A model generated the notes under the pieces. The model saw nothing but the letters and a program-made list of their open reading frames with translations. It ran no database searches and was not told the DNA's origin. Both the position numbers and the translations under genes were made by a program. From positions 73,390,245-73,454,244 of the forward strand of contig OZ018320.1 of the NCBI GenBank assembly GCA_963969495.1: 64,000 nucleotides of DNA, given 5' to 3'. The DNA is from Ceratothoa steindachneri. Taxonomy: Eukaryota > Arthropoda > Malacostraca > Isopoda > Cymothoidae. Of this stretch, positions 10,360 through 20,956 are shown piece after piece; position 1 is the stretch's first letter; every line of letters starts with the position of its first letter.

Positions 10360-12891
10360 GTGGTGGAATCCTTCGCGACCGCTTTCACCGTATTCTCTAG
10401 CCGGGATGCTGCTCCGCCAGCATTCAATGCACGTCGTGATGTCGCGGAAGGCCGCGGGCTGGACTTTACCACGAGAGGCGGAGAAGCCTTCAACGACAGG
10501 TTTACTGTGAGGGAGTTGCGTTCCGCTCTTGCTTCGTGCGCGGACAACGACCATGATCCGGACGATGTCTCGTACGCTATGCTTCTACACCTGGGTGAGC
10601 AAGGCATGGCCTTTCTGTTAGATTTATTCAACAGCATCTCCTCCCTGTGCTCGCCTTTCGCAAACCTGGGGAGATCACTCTACTCCGACCGGTTTCCGCC
10701 CAATCTCTCTAACCTCTTGCGTGTGCAAGTTGATAGAGAAATTGGTAAATGTAAGATTAGCCTTTTTTTTCTGGACAGCGGAGGCCATCTGTATTCTGCA
10801 CAGTGCGTCTTCCGCAAATTCCAGTCCACGTCAGATGCTCTGCTCCGACTGGAAAATGCCGTCTGCGAGGCTTTCCTTCGTATACAGCACTACGCCACGG
10901 TGTTTTTTGATCTGGAGAAGGCCTATGATACCACATGGCGATACGGTATCATGGAGACTCTCCACACGATGGGCGCGAGGGGACGCCTCCCAATGTTTAT
11001 ATCTGAATTTTTGCGAGATCGTCGATTTGGCGTACGGGTGGGGGGAGCCCTCTCCGGCCCAGTGGTGCAGGAAGAGGGTGTCCCACAGGAAAGTATCCTC
11101 AGTGTCACACTATTTGCTCTAAGCATCAACAGCATCACCTCGGTGCTGCCAGAAGATGTTCTCGCTACGCTCTACGTGGACGACCTTTCGATCTCTTTTG
11201 GCGCTGCCCTGATGCCAACTCTGGATCGACGACTCCAACAGGCATTGAACCGCGTCTCTCGCTATGCCGAAGCGCACAGGTTTCGGTTTTCCTTGGCCAA
11301 GACTAAGGTGGTGCACTTCTGCCGCCATCCACGGCTCCACCCTGACCCAGACTTGTTGCTTAATGGGGTACGCCTGGAAGTGGTTGAATCGCACCGTTTC
11401 CTTGGTCTTGTATTTGACCGACGCCTCACCTCGGAGGCTCATGTTCACAGCCTTAGGGTCTCTTGTACCCGCGCCATGGATATTCTCCGCTCCATGACGT
11501 TCAGCGCTTGTGGCGCTGATAGGGCTACTGCCTTACTTTTTTATCGATCCTTTGTTCGTTCGAAGCTCGACTACGGATGCGAGTTTTATGCCTCCGCAGC
11601 TGAGCTTGCATTGCGGAAGGTGGACTCCATCCACCATACCGGCCTTCGCCTGGAGACCGGTACCTTCCGCACTTCCCCCATTAAGAGCCTACTAGTCTAT
11701 GCTGTGGAGATGCCACTCGCTCTACGCCGTGCACAGTGCATTATTCGCCCTTACGCGCGAGCCCGGTGCCTCCCTCAGTCGCCAACAGCTCTCACTGCAT
11801 CCGCAGCTGATCTCGATGGTGCCTATGCCGCCGAGAGACGCCAGTCATACCCTAAGCCCTTTGGGTTTAGGGCCAGGAAACTCCTTCGAGAGGTAGATAT
11901 AGCTCTCGGGCCGGTGGCGCCCCTGGTTCTGCCCAGGACGCCACCCTGGAGGGTACCACATTTGGCTATTTGTCGCCACGCCTCTGCTCCCAAAGCTTGT
12001 ACTGGGCCGGGAGTATTGCGTTCGACCTTTTTGGAGCACACATCGTGTCACGCTGGTACCGTGCCAGTGTATACGGATGGCTCCAAGTCCCAAGAGGGGG
12101 TCGGCTTCCACGCCGTATCCCCTCTGTTTGAAGTCAGCGGGGCTCTACCAGGCGCTGCGTCTGTCTTCACCGCCGAGCTGGTGGCAATACACCACTCGGT
12201 ACGGGAGATTACGCGACGTGCCCGGTTCGGAGACCGGATTGTGATTTATAGCGACTCACAAAGCGCCCTGAGTGCTCTCGGGGCATTGGAATCTCCGCAT
12301 CCCCTGGTTCGCGAAATCCGTGACGCCACGGTTTTGGCGAGCCGGGCAGATGTCGAGATTATCTTCTGCTGGGTTCCTGGACATGTAGGAATTGCGGGGA
12401 ATGAGGGCGCCAAAGAGTCCGCGAGGACTCTGCGACCGGACCAGCGTTTCGCTCTTCCTCACACTGACTACATGGCAGGAATACGGGCAGCTCTTCGGAC
12501 TGCTTGGCAAAGAAGATGGGAGACGGTCGAGGGGAACTTAAAGTTGCGTGCCATTGCGCCGCGACTGTTCCCATGGACCTATCCCCCAATGCCGCGGCGG
12601 CTTCAGGTTGCTTTCTGTCGTCTTCGAATCGGACACACTCGTGTGACGCATCGTTACTTGGTGGAGCGCTCGCATGTGCCCTATTGCAACGACTGCGTCG
12701 TCCCCCAGACTGTTCGGCATATTCTTGTCGAATGTCCCAGTCTGGGTGATCTTCGCGCACGATACCTGTCTCGGTACCGGGATGGGCGGGGTCGCTACCG
12801 CCTGTCCCTTGTACTCGGGACGAGTGCGTGCACCATGACTGGTGGACTTATTGATTTTTTGGGGGAGGCCGGCCTTCTCCCCTTTATTTAA
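10360..12891 (+). CDS. Family 1 RT-RNase H, 843-codon open frame (defective)
   Basis: Longest open frame in the window. Reverse transcriptase motif A Asp at D184 (FFDLEKAYDTTW), YVDD at 272-275, thumb to about 470; RNase H with D573 (YTDGSK), E606 (TAEL), D632 (YSDSQSA) and VPGHVGIAGNE; C-terminal Cys/His motif C776, C779, H787, C792. Despite the open frame it is probably dead: residues about 93-141 are read in the wrong frame, because a deletion near 10640 is later compensated by extra T near 10770, which destroys the fingers motif seen in copy A; and residue 244 is Glu in VPQES where copy A and most RTs have Gly. The Met at 10360 is not the natural start; the frame should be continuous with EN upstream. 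Confidence 0.9.
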   Translation: MVESFATAFTVFSSRDAAPPAFNARRDVAEGRGLDFTTRGGEAFNDRFTVRELRSALASCADNDHDPDDVSYAMLLHLGEQGMAFLLDLFNSISSLCSPFANLGRSLYSDRFPPNLSNLLRVQVDREIGKCKISLFFLDSGGHLYSAQCVFRKFQSTSDALLRLENAVCEAFLRIQHYATVFFDLEKAYDTTWRYGIMETLHTMGARGRLPMFISEFLRDRRFGVRVGGALSGPVVQEEGVPQESILSVTLFALSINSITSVLPEDVLATLYVDDLSISFGAALMPTLDRRLQQALNRVSRYAEAHRFRFSLAKTKVVHFCRHPRLHPDPDLLLNGVRLEVVESHRFLGLVFDRRLTSEAHVHSLRVSCTRAMDILRSMTFSACGADRATALLFYRSFVRSKLDYGCEFYASAAELALRKVDSIHHTGLRLETGTFRTSPIKSLLVYAVEMPLALRRAQCIIRPYARARCLPQSPTALTASAADLDGAYAAERRQSYPKPFGFRARKLLREVDIALGPVAPLVLPRTPPWRVPHLAICRHASAPKACTGPGVLRSTFLEHTSCHAGTVPVYTDGSKSQEGVGFHAVSPLFEVSGALPGAASVFTAELVAIHHSVREITRRARFGDRIVIYSDSQSALSALGALESPHPLVREIRDATVLASRADVEIIFCWVPGHVGIAGNEGAKESARTLRPDQRFALPHTDYMAGIRAALRTAWQRRWETVEGNLKLRAIAPRLFPWTYPPMPRRLQVAFCRLRIGHTRVTHRYLVERSHVPYCNDCVVPQTVRHILVECPSLGDLRARYLSRYRDGRGRYRLSLVLGTSACTMTGGLIDFLGEAGLLPFI

Positions 12892-13128
12892 GGTTCCTTT
12901 TTTTTTTGTTATTGTTTTGTTTTAGGTTGCACTCTCCTGCACCGGGGTGAGGGGGACCTCCCCCCGCTGCCGGAGATTGCTTCGATTGTTAAGTTTTTCC
13001 AATTTATATTGATTGTAAAGTTTTCATATTTTAACTTTAAAGTAGCCTAATTCTAGGCTGTCGTGTTTTTCGGCGACTTATGCCCAAGTGGGTAGTTGCC
13101 AGATGGGCTCTATAAAAAAAAAAAAAAA

Positions 13129-14165
13129 TGGAGCCGTTCCAGTGTATACGGATGGCTCCAAGTCTCAAGAGGGGCTCGGCTTCCACGCCATATCCCCTCT
13201 GTTTGAAGTCAGCGGGGCTCTGCCAGGCGCTGCTTCTGTCTTCACGGCCGAGCTTGTGGCAATACACTACTCGGTACCGGAGATTACGCGATTTGCCTTG
13301 TTCGGAGACCGGATTGTGATCTATAGCGACTCATCCTGACTGCTCTCTGGGCATTGGAATCTCCGCATCCCCTGGTTCGCGATAACCGTGACGCCACGGT
13401 TTTGGCAATCCGGGCGGATGTCGAGATTATCTCCTACTGGGTTCCTGGACATGTAGGAATTGCGGGGAATTAGGGCGCCAAAGAGTCCGCGAGGACTCGG
13501 CTATCAGACCAGCATTTCGCTCTTACTCACACCCACTACATGGCAGGAATACGGGCTGCTTTGCATAGAAGATGGGAGACTGTCGAAGGGAACTTAAAGT
13601 TGCGTGCTATTGCGCCATGACTGTTCCCATGGACCTACCCCCCCAATGCTGCGAAGTCTTAAGGTTGCTTTCTGTCATCTCCGAATTGGACGCTCTCTCG
13701 GGACGCTAGCCAGCCCCCTACCGTGAAGACTGTGTTGTCCCCAGACTGTTTGGCACATTCTTGTTGAATGTCCCCGTCTGGACGATCTCCGCGCACGTTA
13801 CCTATCCCGGTACCGGTAAGGGGGAGTCGCCACCGCCTGTCCCTTGTACTCGGGACGAGTTTGTGCACATTGACTGGTGTACTTATATACTTTTGTGGGG
13901 AGGCCGGCCTTCTCCCCTTTATTTAGCTAGGTTTTTTTTATTTTTTTCTTTGTAGGGCGCACGTTCCTGCGCCGGGGGGGAGGCGGACCTCCCCCCGACG
14001 CGGGAGCTTGCTTCCTCCTTGTTCCCATTTTCCTTTTTATTGTTGTTGGTTTTTTGCATATTCTTATTTTAAAGTAGCCTAGTGCTAGGCTGTCGGGAGT
14101 GCGGTGACTTGTGCCCAAGTAAGTAGTCGCCATATAGGCTCTTATTTTTTATTTTTTTTTTTAAA
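13129..14165 (+). mobile_element. Family 1 5'-truncated copy C (RNase H to 3' end)
   Basis: Starts at the VPVYTDGSK position of RNase H directly after the A tract of copy B and ends with CTCTTA followed by a T-rich tail and AAA (about 14146-14165). Reads FEVSGALPGAASVFTAELVA then a 5-nt deletion at the YSDS motif and later stops (GAAT TAG, near 13470). The 3'UTR shows GCCTAGTGCTAGGC. Confidence 0.85.
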
Positions 14166-14575
14166 TCGTGCCCCCCTCCTCAACTCTGTCCTTGTACCTA
14201 CCCCCAATACATCGACATCATTAGGTCGTTTTCTGTCGCTTCTGATTCGGACACGCGCAGGATGGAGCATTATCTGATGTAGTGTTCCATGCACATTATT
14301 GCGATGACTGCTTTGTCCCTCAGACTGTCTTGATTATCTTGGCTCACATTAACTGGGACGAGCGGGATTGCTTTTGATTGTCTCTTTTTCTTGTGGTGGC
14401 TTGGAAGAGGCTTGCCTCCTCATTGTATTTAGGAGTTTGGGTGTTGCACTCATTTTCGGGCGCATGAAGTTATGTTTTCCTTTTTAATTTGACGTAGCTT
14501 AAAGTTGGTTGAATAATTATTTCGGTCTCTTCCGTTCTTGGCAGTCGGCAGATAAGTCACTTAAATAAAAAAAAA
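14166..14575 (+). mobile_element. Family 1 old 3'-end copy
   Basis: Diverged C-terminal Cys/His region (TATTGCGATGACTGC), 3'UTR and terminal hairpin remnant (GGCAGTCGGCAGATAAGTCACTTAA) with an A-rich tail. Starts immediately after the tail of copy C. Confidence 0.7.
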
Positions 14576-14844
14576 GCCATCCTAGGAATAAACCTTGATT
14601 GGACCTGATGCTACACTGCATACCACCCATTACTCTGAAGCACTTTCGGTGAAGACGAACTTAATTTGTGGCCTTATTTTTAAAAGAGGTGCCATTCACC
14701 GATCCCACTTTGCTGTAAACTGGTAGATGTTTAAGTTTTGGACTGTTTTGTACATGATAGGGTTCCTGTTTTGTTCCCCACCCCTCCATATTTCCCAACC
14801 TTTTTTATTGTTAATTAATAGCACATTTTCTTCTTTGATTTTAG

Positions 14845-14963
14845 GGGAAATGGTCCCGTGTCTTTCTTGTCTTCTTCGTACGGTCGAGAAATGTCTTCCA
14901 GCCCGAGGAGGGCTACTAAATTCCCCGACGAGAATTCGTGTTCCGTGGCATCAGTGTTATGTG
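14845..14963 (+). CDS. RS-rich host protein, exon 2 of those visible
   Basis: Acceptor TTTGATTTTAG and donor G|GTAAGT flank 119 nt. Joined to the 4882-5077 exon, the split codon AA+G gives Lys and the frame reads 39 codons without a stop (GNGPVSFLSSSYGREMSSSP at the start). It ends in phase 1. The peptide is Ser-rich with an SSSPRR motif, a plausible SR-kinase-type site. The intron before it (5078-14844, 9.8 kb) holds the most complete Family 1 retrotransposon copy and several fragments. Another frame of the same stretch is also open, so the call rests on phase continuity in both directions. Confidence 0.65.
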
Positions 14964-17205
14964 GTAAGTGGCTCTCTTGACAAGGCGGATGCTTCTCTCT
15001 CTATGCTTAAGTTGTTTTTAGACTAAGGCATTTTAGTGACTTCCTCACCTCTAATTCAGTTTTTGTTGGAAAGTCACTGATATTTTTGTTCTCATTAATT
15101 AACTGGATTTTTAAAGAAGGAAGATCAATTTTTAAAGTAATTTTGCATTTGTCTTCACCAACGGGGCCCAAATTAAGCTCAATTTTATGGTCTAGTGAAG
15201 AGGGTTTTTTGGGGGGGGAGTCTGGAAGATGTTTTCCTTTTCTTTTCAAATATTTCCTTTGAAGTTTTGCTTGGTTCGGCTTTTTGAATTAAAGAAAATT
15301 TTCCTTTTTATAACCGCTCCCCCCCACACACACACAAACACCTCGCCCTCCGACTTTGCTTTGTGCCCCTCCCACCACCACCACCAGTAGTCTGAAACCT
15401 GATTGAAGCGTCTTTTTTTCTTTTTTTTTTTCCTTATAGACATCTGCATTTTTATCCTTTGCTTCCTTCCCGCCTATATTTCCTCGCCGTCGGCTAATTT
15501 CGCTGGCCAGTCGCCCCCTTCCCCATGTCTTCGGTTTAGATAAGGGGGTATTTAACATGCCTGCTTCCCACCCTTTTTCGTTTTTCTATAATTTATATAC
15601 CCCTCGTGAAGGAATGCATGCCCCTCCCCGCTCCAACGCCCGTAGTATGATCTGCGGTTATTTATCTTCCACGCATTTTCTTTTCTATCTTCACCACTTT
15701 AATTTCTCTCAAACTTTCTGCGGGAAAGCCCTTGTTGGTTTTTCCTTTAAATTTTGAAGGGAGGAAATCCACTTTTTTCTGTCCTTTCATTTCCTTCTTT
15801 CTCCACTTAGTGAACATGCCCTCGTTCCTCACCCATCCTTCTCTTGGCTCAAAAAAATATCCTTGGTAGTCCCAGGAGTTTGTCTTTATTGAAAGCCATT
15901 ATGAGTGTCTTGTGATACCCAAGCAGTACTTTCTATCCTCGGCCTTTCTGTTCCTTTTTGCTCACTCAATATTCCTCCTCTGGATTACACAAGTTTCATT
16001 GATTATCTCCCTTTTCAGGACCAATGCTTCTTAAAGCATGACTTAAACTCCTCATTATTGAACTTTGTTCTTTTTATCTCGCGCCTTTTTATTGTGCTCT
16101 TTCCATCCTTGGTCGTAGAAATGTCCAACTCTGTTATAAATTGGGAAGGTAGATACACGTTAAATTAAGTTGCACTCACGGTTTATGCCTCTAGTTAAAT
16201 TTTAGGGGGAGGGTGCTGTACCCCTCCTCACCGCTTAATTAAGTGTACTCGTGAATAAACCCAAGTAGCAAAGCTGAACCTGAAGCAGATATTTTAAAGC
16301 TCAACTTATGCTCTCAAATTTATTCGTGGCGAGCTTGTTGGTGGAGACATCTATCGAGGGATTATTTGAATTAACCTTATGCAGTTCTCTATGATGTTCT
16401 TGACTTGTTACAGATGCGTTGCCGATCCTCTCTCAGCCAGTAGCGAATTTTCGTGCCTGGAAGCAGTTTGCTTATATCGATTGTAGGTACGAATCGAACT
16501 CCCGCCGCTGCTGTACACACACAAAAACTTATCCACACCAACATTTAATGGAATTATCACTTTTCTTTTGGTGTTGAAGATTAGTACCATGTGTACTAGT
16601 TGAAGCTGGTTTTTTTTTCGGATTTTTTTTTCATGGTGGGCGGACATTAGTCGAAAAAAATTTCACCCCTTTTTTCCCTTTTCTTTTTCTACTCACCAAC
16701 AATTATGGGAAGAAGTTAGATTGATATTTTTATTCTTTTTTTTATCTATTATCTAAGTATATTCCCTTCAGTCCGACAGGTTAAATACTCCGGGGAGTAT
16801 CATTATGTTGATTTCAGATGCCTCTTTATTTTATGTATTCTGGTGCTCTGGATAGGTAAGGCAGGTAAGTAGATTTCATAATGACTAGTTTTTAAATCGT
16901 CAGAAAACAGGTGACTAGTTATTATATTACTATTAGGTAGTTACTGAAATAAAATGTGGTTTTACTTTATAGGAAAATAAAAGTTGGGGGGGGAGGTATG
17001 GTATGGGCATATGGGCATCTATGGCTGGTGTGATTCTTGACTATTCTTTTGCCTGCCCCTGCCAATGAAGTCAATATAAGTTATCGAATCATTTGAAAAG
17101 GTGGAGCCATCAGGAAGACGTCGAGGGAGGCTTGGTCAGGTTGGGAATTGTCATCTCCTTGATTCCTTTGCCAAGTAGGGCTCATTTTTGCCTCTGTCTC
17201 CACAG
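14964..17205. other. Host intron without recognised repeats
   Basis: T- and pyrimidine-rich sequence with short low-complexity tracts (ACACAC near 15330, CCACCACCACC near 15375). Open frames at 15246-15558 on the minus strand are low-complexity artefacts. A tRNA B-box-like motif occurs near 16488 on the minus strand but no full tRNA or SINE is seen. Confidence 0.45.
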
Positions 17206-17275
17206 GTATAAGCGAAGCTTACGGCAAGTCGGCCAGTGAACGTGGCTCGGAGCCAGCGGAAACGCAGAACAGAAA
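17206..17275 (+). CDS. RS-rich host protein, exon 3 of those visible
   Basis: Short 70-nt exon after a clear pyrimidine tract (GCCTCTGTCTCCACAG) and before a GTATGT donor. The split codon G+GT gives Gly; 22 codons follow (ISEAYGKSASERGSEPAETQ and three more residues) and the exon ends in phase 2 (AA). It joins the next exon as Lys. The peptide is small, polar and charged, in keeping with a disordered linker before the RS domain. Supported mostly by matching phases with both neighbours; the exon alone would be too short to call. Confidence 0.65.
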
Positions 17276-17499
17276 GTATGTGTCCAGGGGTAGAGAAATG
17301 TTGTTTACCTAGACTTGTATATACTTATTCCCGCAGATTTTCTGTTATATACATCGCCGCAGAGCTTGCTATTCCAGATATGTGTCTTTTCATGCTTGCG
17401 TTCATTCTGCTCTATGCTTGCTAAAATTCCCCATGATCATTGATTACTTTGTCACACCCTGGTTCTCTTTGATTATACATGGCAGTTCTCAGGAAGGAT

Positions 17500-18216
17500 G
17501 CCACCGCTCGGTACGGGAGATAACGCGTCGTGCTCCGTTCAGAGACCGGATTGTGATCTATAGCGACACACAAAGCCCCTTTAGTTTTCTCGAGGCATTG
17601 GAATCTCCACATACCCTGATTCGCGATATCCGTGGCGCGACGATTGCTGTGAGCCGGGTGAATGTAGGGATTATCTTCTGCTGGGTTCCTGGGCATGAGG
17701 AAATTGAGGGGAATGAGAACGCCAAATAGTATGCAAGGACTGGGCGACCAGATTAGCGTTTCTCTTCCTCACAACGATTACATCGTAGGAATTGGACGCA
17801 CCGCCATTTGATGGAGCGGACGACTGCGTTGTCTCCCGGACTGTTCGCTACTTTCTTGTTGAATGTCCTAGTCTGGCTGAGCTTCGCGAACGTTGTCGCT
17901 ATGGATTGTCCCTTGTACCCTAGACGGATTCGTGCACATAGACCTGTGGACACACTGACATTTTGGAGGAACCTGGCCTCTTGCATTTTATTTGACTCTC
18001 TTTGGTGTTGGTCGCCTGTTCCTGCTCTGGCCGGTAGCCGGGCCTTTCCCTGATGCTGGAGCGTGCTTGCTTTTTGGCTTCTCGTTTTGTTTTTTCTTTG
18101 TTTAGTTTGGTTTGGGAAATTTTAAAGTATCCTAGCACTAGGCTAAAAATTTAACTAGAGCGACTTGTATGTACCCTTGAATACCATCGCAAGATGGATA
18201 CTTTAGAAAAAAAAAA
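17500..18216 (+). mobile_element. Family 1 5'-truncated copy (RNase H to 3' end)
   Basis: Begins within RNase H (CGGTACGGGAGATAACGCG), contains YSDTQS in place of YSDSQS and FCWVPGHEEIEGNE, a stop at AKtag (17727), a deleted C-terminal region, then the 3'UTR with TCCTAGCACTAGGCT, degenerate hairpin and ten A. Lies in the intron between the exons at 17206 and 18703. Confidence 0.8.
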
Positions 18217-18490
18217 TCCTCGTTTCAACCAGTGCCTCCTGTGAGGCCAATATTTGCAGCCTATAGGATGCTTGTACCCTCGCTATAGACATTCTGCATC
18301 CATTCTTCTGTACTTAGGGTGCTGATAGGGCTACACTTTTTTGTTTCATCCTTCCATGGTTCTTTCAAAGCTAGACATGAATGTGAGTTTTACGCCTCTG
18401 CAGCCGAGCTAGAATTGCACAAGGTGGATGCAATCCACCAACACCAGTCTTAATCTGGAAACCTGTGCTTTTTTCACATCCCTTATGAGC
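18217..18490 (+). mobile_element. Family 1 RT-thumb fragment
   Basis: Matches the thumb region of copies A and B (GTGAGTTTTACGCCTCTGCAGCCGAGCT; about 1190-1450 in copy A). Directly follows the A tail of the previous copy. Ends about 210 nt before the RS-domain exon. Confidence 0.65.
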
Positions 18491-18702
18491 CATTTGAGCC
18501 TGCTTGTGATAAAATGTTGATCTCAAATTTGTTTCATATATAAAGCACCGTATCTGCCTTGAGTGTTAGAAAATGAATTTTGTAATATTTCTGAAACCTT
18601 TGTATGTGCCACTTCCTTTTCCCAAACTCCCATACGAGAGGTAATAAAATCAATGAAGAGTGGCCGAGTTGTTTCGATTAATCCGATGTTTGTTTTTCTC
18701 AG

Positions 18703-18876
18703 GAGTCGAAGTCACAAGAAACACTCGAGGCAAAAGTCCGAGAGTCGGTCGCCGAGTGGGCGGAGGGACCGGAAGAAACGTAAGCGCTCCCGGGGAGGAA
18801 CCGCCCACCGCAGGAAAAAGCGCAGATCGAGGTCTCGGTCTAGATCGAGATCACGCGCTTACACCAAGTCACACAG
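18703..18876 (+). CDS. RS-rich host protein, RS-domain exon
   Basis: Acceptor TTTGTTTTTCTCAG and donor AG|GTAATC enclose 174 nt that translate as a strongly basic RS domain: SRSHKKHSRQKSESRSPSGR, then KKRKRSRGG, then a run RSRSRSRSRSR. Such domains are targets of SRPK/CLK kinases and mediate protein and RNA contacts in spliceosomal and nuclear-speckle proteins (established for SR and SR-related proteins). KKRKR and RRKKRR clusters would also serve as nuclear localisation signals. The exon enters and leaves in phase 2, matching both neighbours. This is the clearest coding signal of the gene: the RS repeat uses mixed Arg and Ser codons (CGG, AGA, CGA, TCT, TCC, AGC), so it is not a simple DNA microsatellite. 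Confidence 0.85.
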
Positions 18877-20129
18877 GTAATCTTGACTCTTGTGATATGA
18901 AAATGGCTTAAGACAATAGGATGTCAATTCCAGGTGACCCATGCTGACCCCTTGGATTTCAAACCCTGAGGTCGTTGATTCGATATCCTCAATCTACCGT
19001 TGTCATTATATGATTGCTCCACGATGACTCATCATTTTCCCCTCAAATTGAAAACGCAATAGCAACAAGGGCGTATCACGCATAAAGTTTGTAAAGAGAG
19101 AGTAGTAAAGAAAGTGGTGAAGATAGAAGAAGTGAAAATGTATAGATGTATAGCTGCTGATCCTACTTCAGACATTGAGGATGGGGGAGATGGCATACAA
19201 GCCTCGATTGTCAGTGGGAGCGAGGTTGTCCATGCCACGCCTGCCATTCCCTTACTCCGGGTAGTCTCCTCAATTCGCTTACTCTTCCCTCTGAAATAAA
19301 TCCATGTCCTGAACCTAATTGGGGTTGTTTTCATTTGATTACAAAAAAAAGAAGCTTGCAAGGATAAGAGTATGAAAGAGTGGTTATTTTCAAGAGCGTG
19401 TTTGATACGGCATATCAGCCTCATTTGTATGCACAAGTCCCTAGAAATAAGTTCATACAAGCCACAAAAGTTGTTCTGATTTGAGTAAGGGATGTGCTGG
19501 TGGAGGAGGGGGGGCTGATATACTTACACCTGCACCTAGAGAAGCAGCATCCCCTCCCTGCAAGTGCCCATGGTAGTCTCAAAACTACTTGGGGTTTATT
19601 CCTTACATCTTTTTTCACTCATTTTCGACACTATGATCCTCTTCCTGCATATCTTTTTGGGGGTGTCAGGAGAGTATGGGCGCAAGCATTCTAATTTGTC
19701 GTGCCCACTTCTGGACAATTAATGAGAATTAATTTACTATTATTGCACTGATTCTATTGCTCCAGTTTAGGCACTGTGAAAGCAATGAAATTATATAGGA
19801 AGTGATAATTATGCTTTTCACAGTATGTTTAAGTTAGTAATAGTCTGCACAGTAAATTAAATACTGTGCAAGTTCAGTGTAGTTATTAGAGAAACGAGCT
19901 AACTTGCCTGGTAAATGGGAAGTGGACTTTGAGGGTTCGCTCGTCGTGTTTAGCGGCAACCTTTGCTGCCTTCCATTGTGGATATACGGGTGGCAGCGTC
20001 TTAGTGGCGAACACTAACTCTAGTATTCTCGGTGCTTGAAGGAAGTAAATTGGAGACCGGAATGAACGGAACTCTGCCTCTCAATGAGCTATCATTATTC
20101 TACTCAAATATGGGGAGTCTGGTATGTGA
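18877..20129. other. Host intron, unassigned
   Basis: No recognisable gene or repeat. Short frames on both strands (for example 19032-19460 minus) lack any family signature. Confidence 0.4.
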
Positions 20130-20955
20130 CCTTCCCTGCTGGGGAGTACCACGTGTAGCCTGTTACACTTTGTATTTGGAGGAGGGGCACGCCCTCCCGG
20201 CCTGAGTGCAAATTAGGGAGGCCCTGTGTCACTGGGTTGACGCGAACTCTTTGATGGGTCCTAAGAAAGTTGTTGGTGTGCTTTTCCTCACCCCCACTCA
20301 GCACTACTTTACCTTTTTTATTATTGGTATCATTGTTATTAGTTATATTATTGATATTTATTATTATTTATTCTTTTATTACTTAGTATTATTTTTATAT
20401 TTATTTTCATTATATTATTATTTATTATTATTATTAGTTATTATGTGCATTACCATTACTGGGTATTATTATTGTGCATTATCATTATGTATTATTATTT
20501 ATTAATATTAGTATTAGTTGTTATTATTAAATAATATCATTTACTATTTTGATTATACTCTCCCCCCCCCCCTCCCAACCTTTTCTACCCGCACTTTGTA
20601 CCAGGAAGAGTGTTCCCACCTGGACAGAGTTCAGTCCTGTAGCCATGGTGCCTTGGTGGACTGAATGCCATCCTGGAATCACCTATCATCAGGGAATGAT
20701 AATAATAAGTGATCACCCGCCCTCCTACCCCTTTCCACACTTGCTCTCCTATCAACAGAGGTTCGGGCTGACTGATGCACTTTCGTCCTCCTATGAACCT
20801 TAACCGAGTGCTGCGAGGGCAAGTATTAGGTACAGGGTCCAGTGCGCCGTTGACTCTGCTCACCTTTATCCATTATATATATATAAGGTGGATACACCGG
20901 CACCATCCTTTATGGTTAAAGTTCCAGTACAATATCGCCTGAATGGTGGGCCGGG
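20130..20955 (+). repeat. Unassigned dispersed repeat, copy 1
   Basis: Shares about 0.8 kb with 24410-25178 in the same orientation: a start near GGGGAGTACCACGTGTAGCCTGTTA, a GCAAATTAGGGAGGCCC block, an ATT-rich core, a CTACCCGCACTTTGTAC block and an end reading ACGGCACCATCCTTTATGGTTAAAGTTCCAG and GGTGGGCCGGG. No protein similarity seen; could be a non-autonomous element or the 3' region of a LINE. Confidence 0.65.
20312..20555. repeat. ATT/TTA-rich imperfect microsatellite
   Basis: About 240 nt of interrupted TTATTATTA repeats inside dispersed repeat copy 1; the equivalent tract in copy 2 is shorter (about 24590-24710), so this part is length-variable. Confidence 0.8.
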
Positions 20956-20956
20956 C

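Larger units (their letters stand above)
7481..13128 (+). mobile_element. Family 1 non-LTR retrotransposon, copy B (most complete)
   Basis: Runs from the family 5' terminus (GTAAGGGGCGCGGCGATTTT) to a 15-nt A tract. Order: shortened 5'UTR, Gag, EN, RT, RNase H, C-terminal Cys/His motif, 3'UTR. By comparison with copies at 31.6 and 57.0 kb about 0.9 kb of 5'UTR is deleted just after 7540. The 3'UTR (12892-13128) is a variant also seen at 28168-28413, suggesting a subfamily. It sits in the largest intron of the host gene, in sense orientation. Confidence 0.9.

Noticed and set aside
15246..15558. Lys- and Trp-rich minus-strand frames
   Set aside because: Translation of poly-pyrimidine and CCACCACC low-complexity DNA in an intron.
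16480..16530. tRNA-like T-arm (GGAGTTCGATTCGTACC on the minus strand)
   Set aside because: No acceptor stem pairing, D-arm or anticodon arm could be fitted; at most a SINE B-box remnant.
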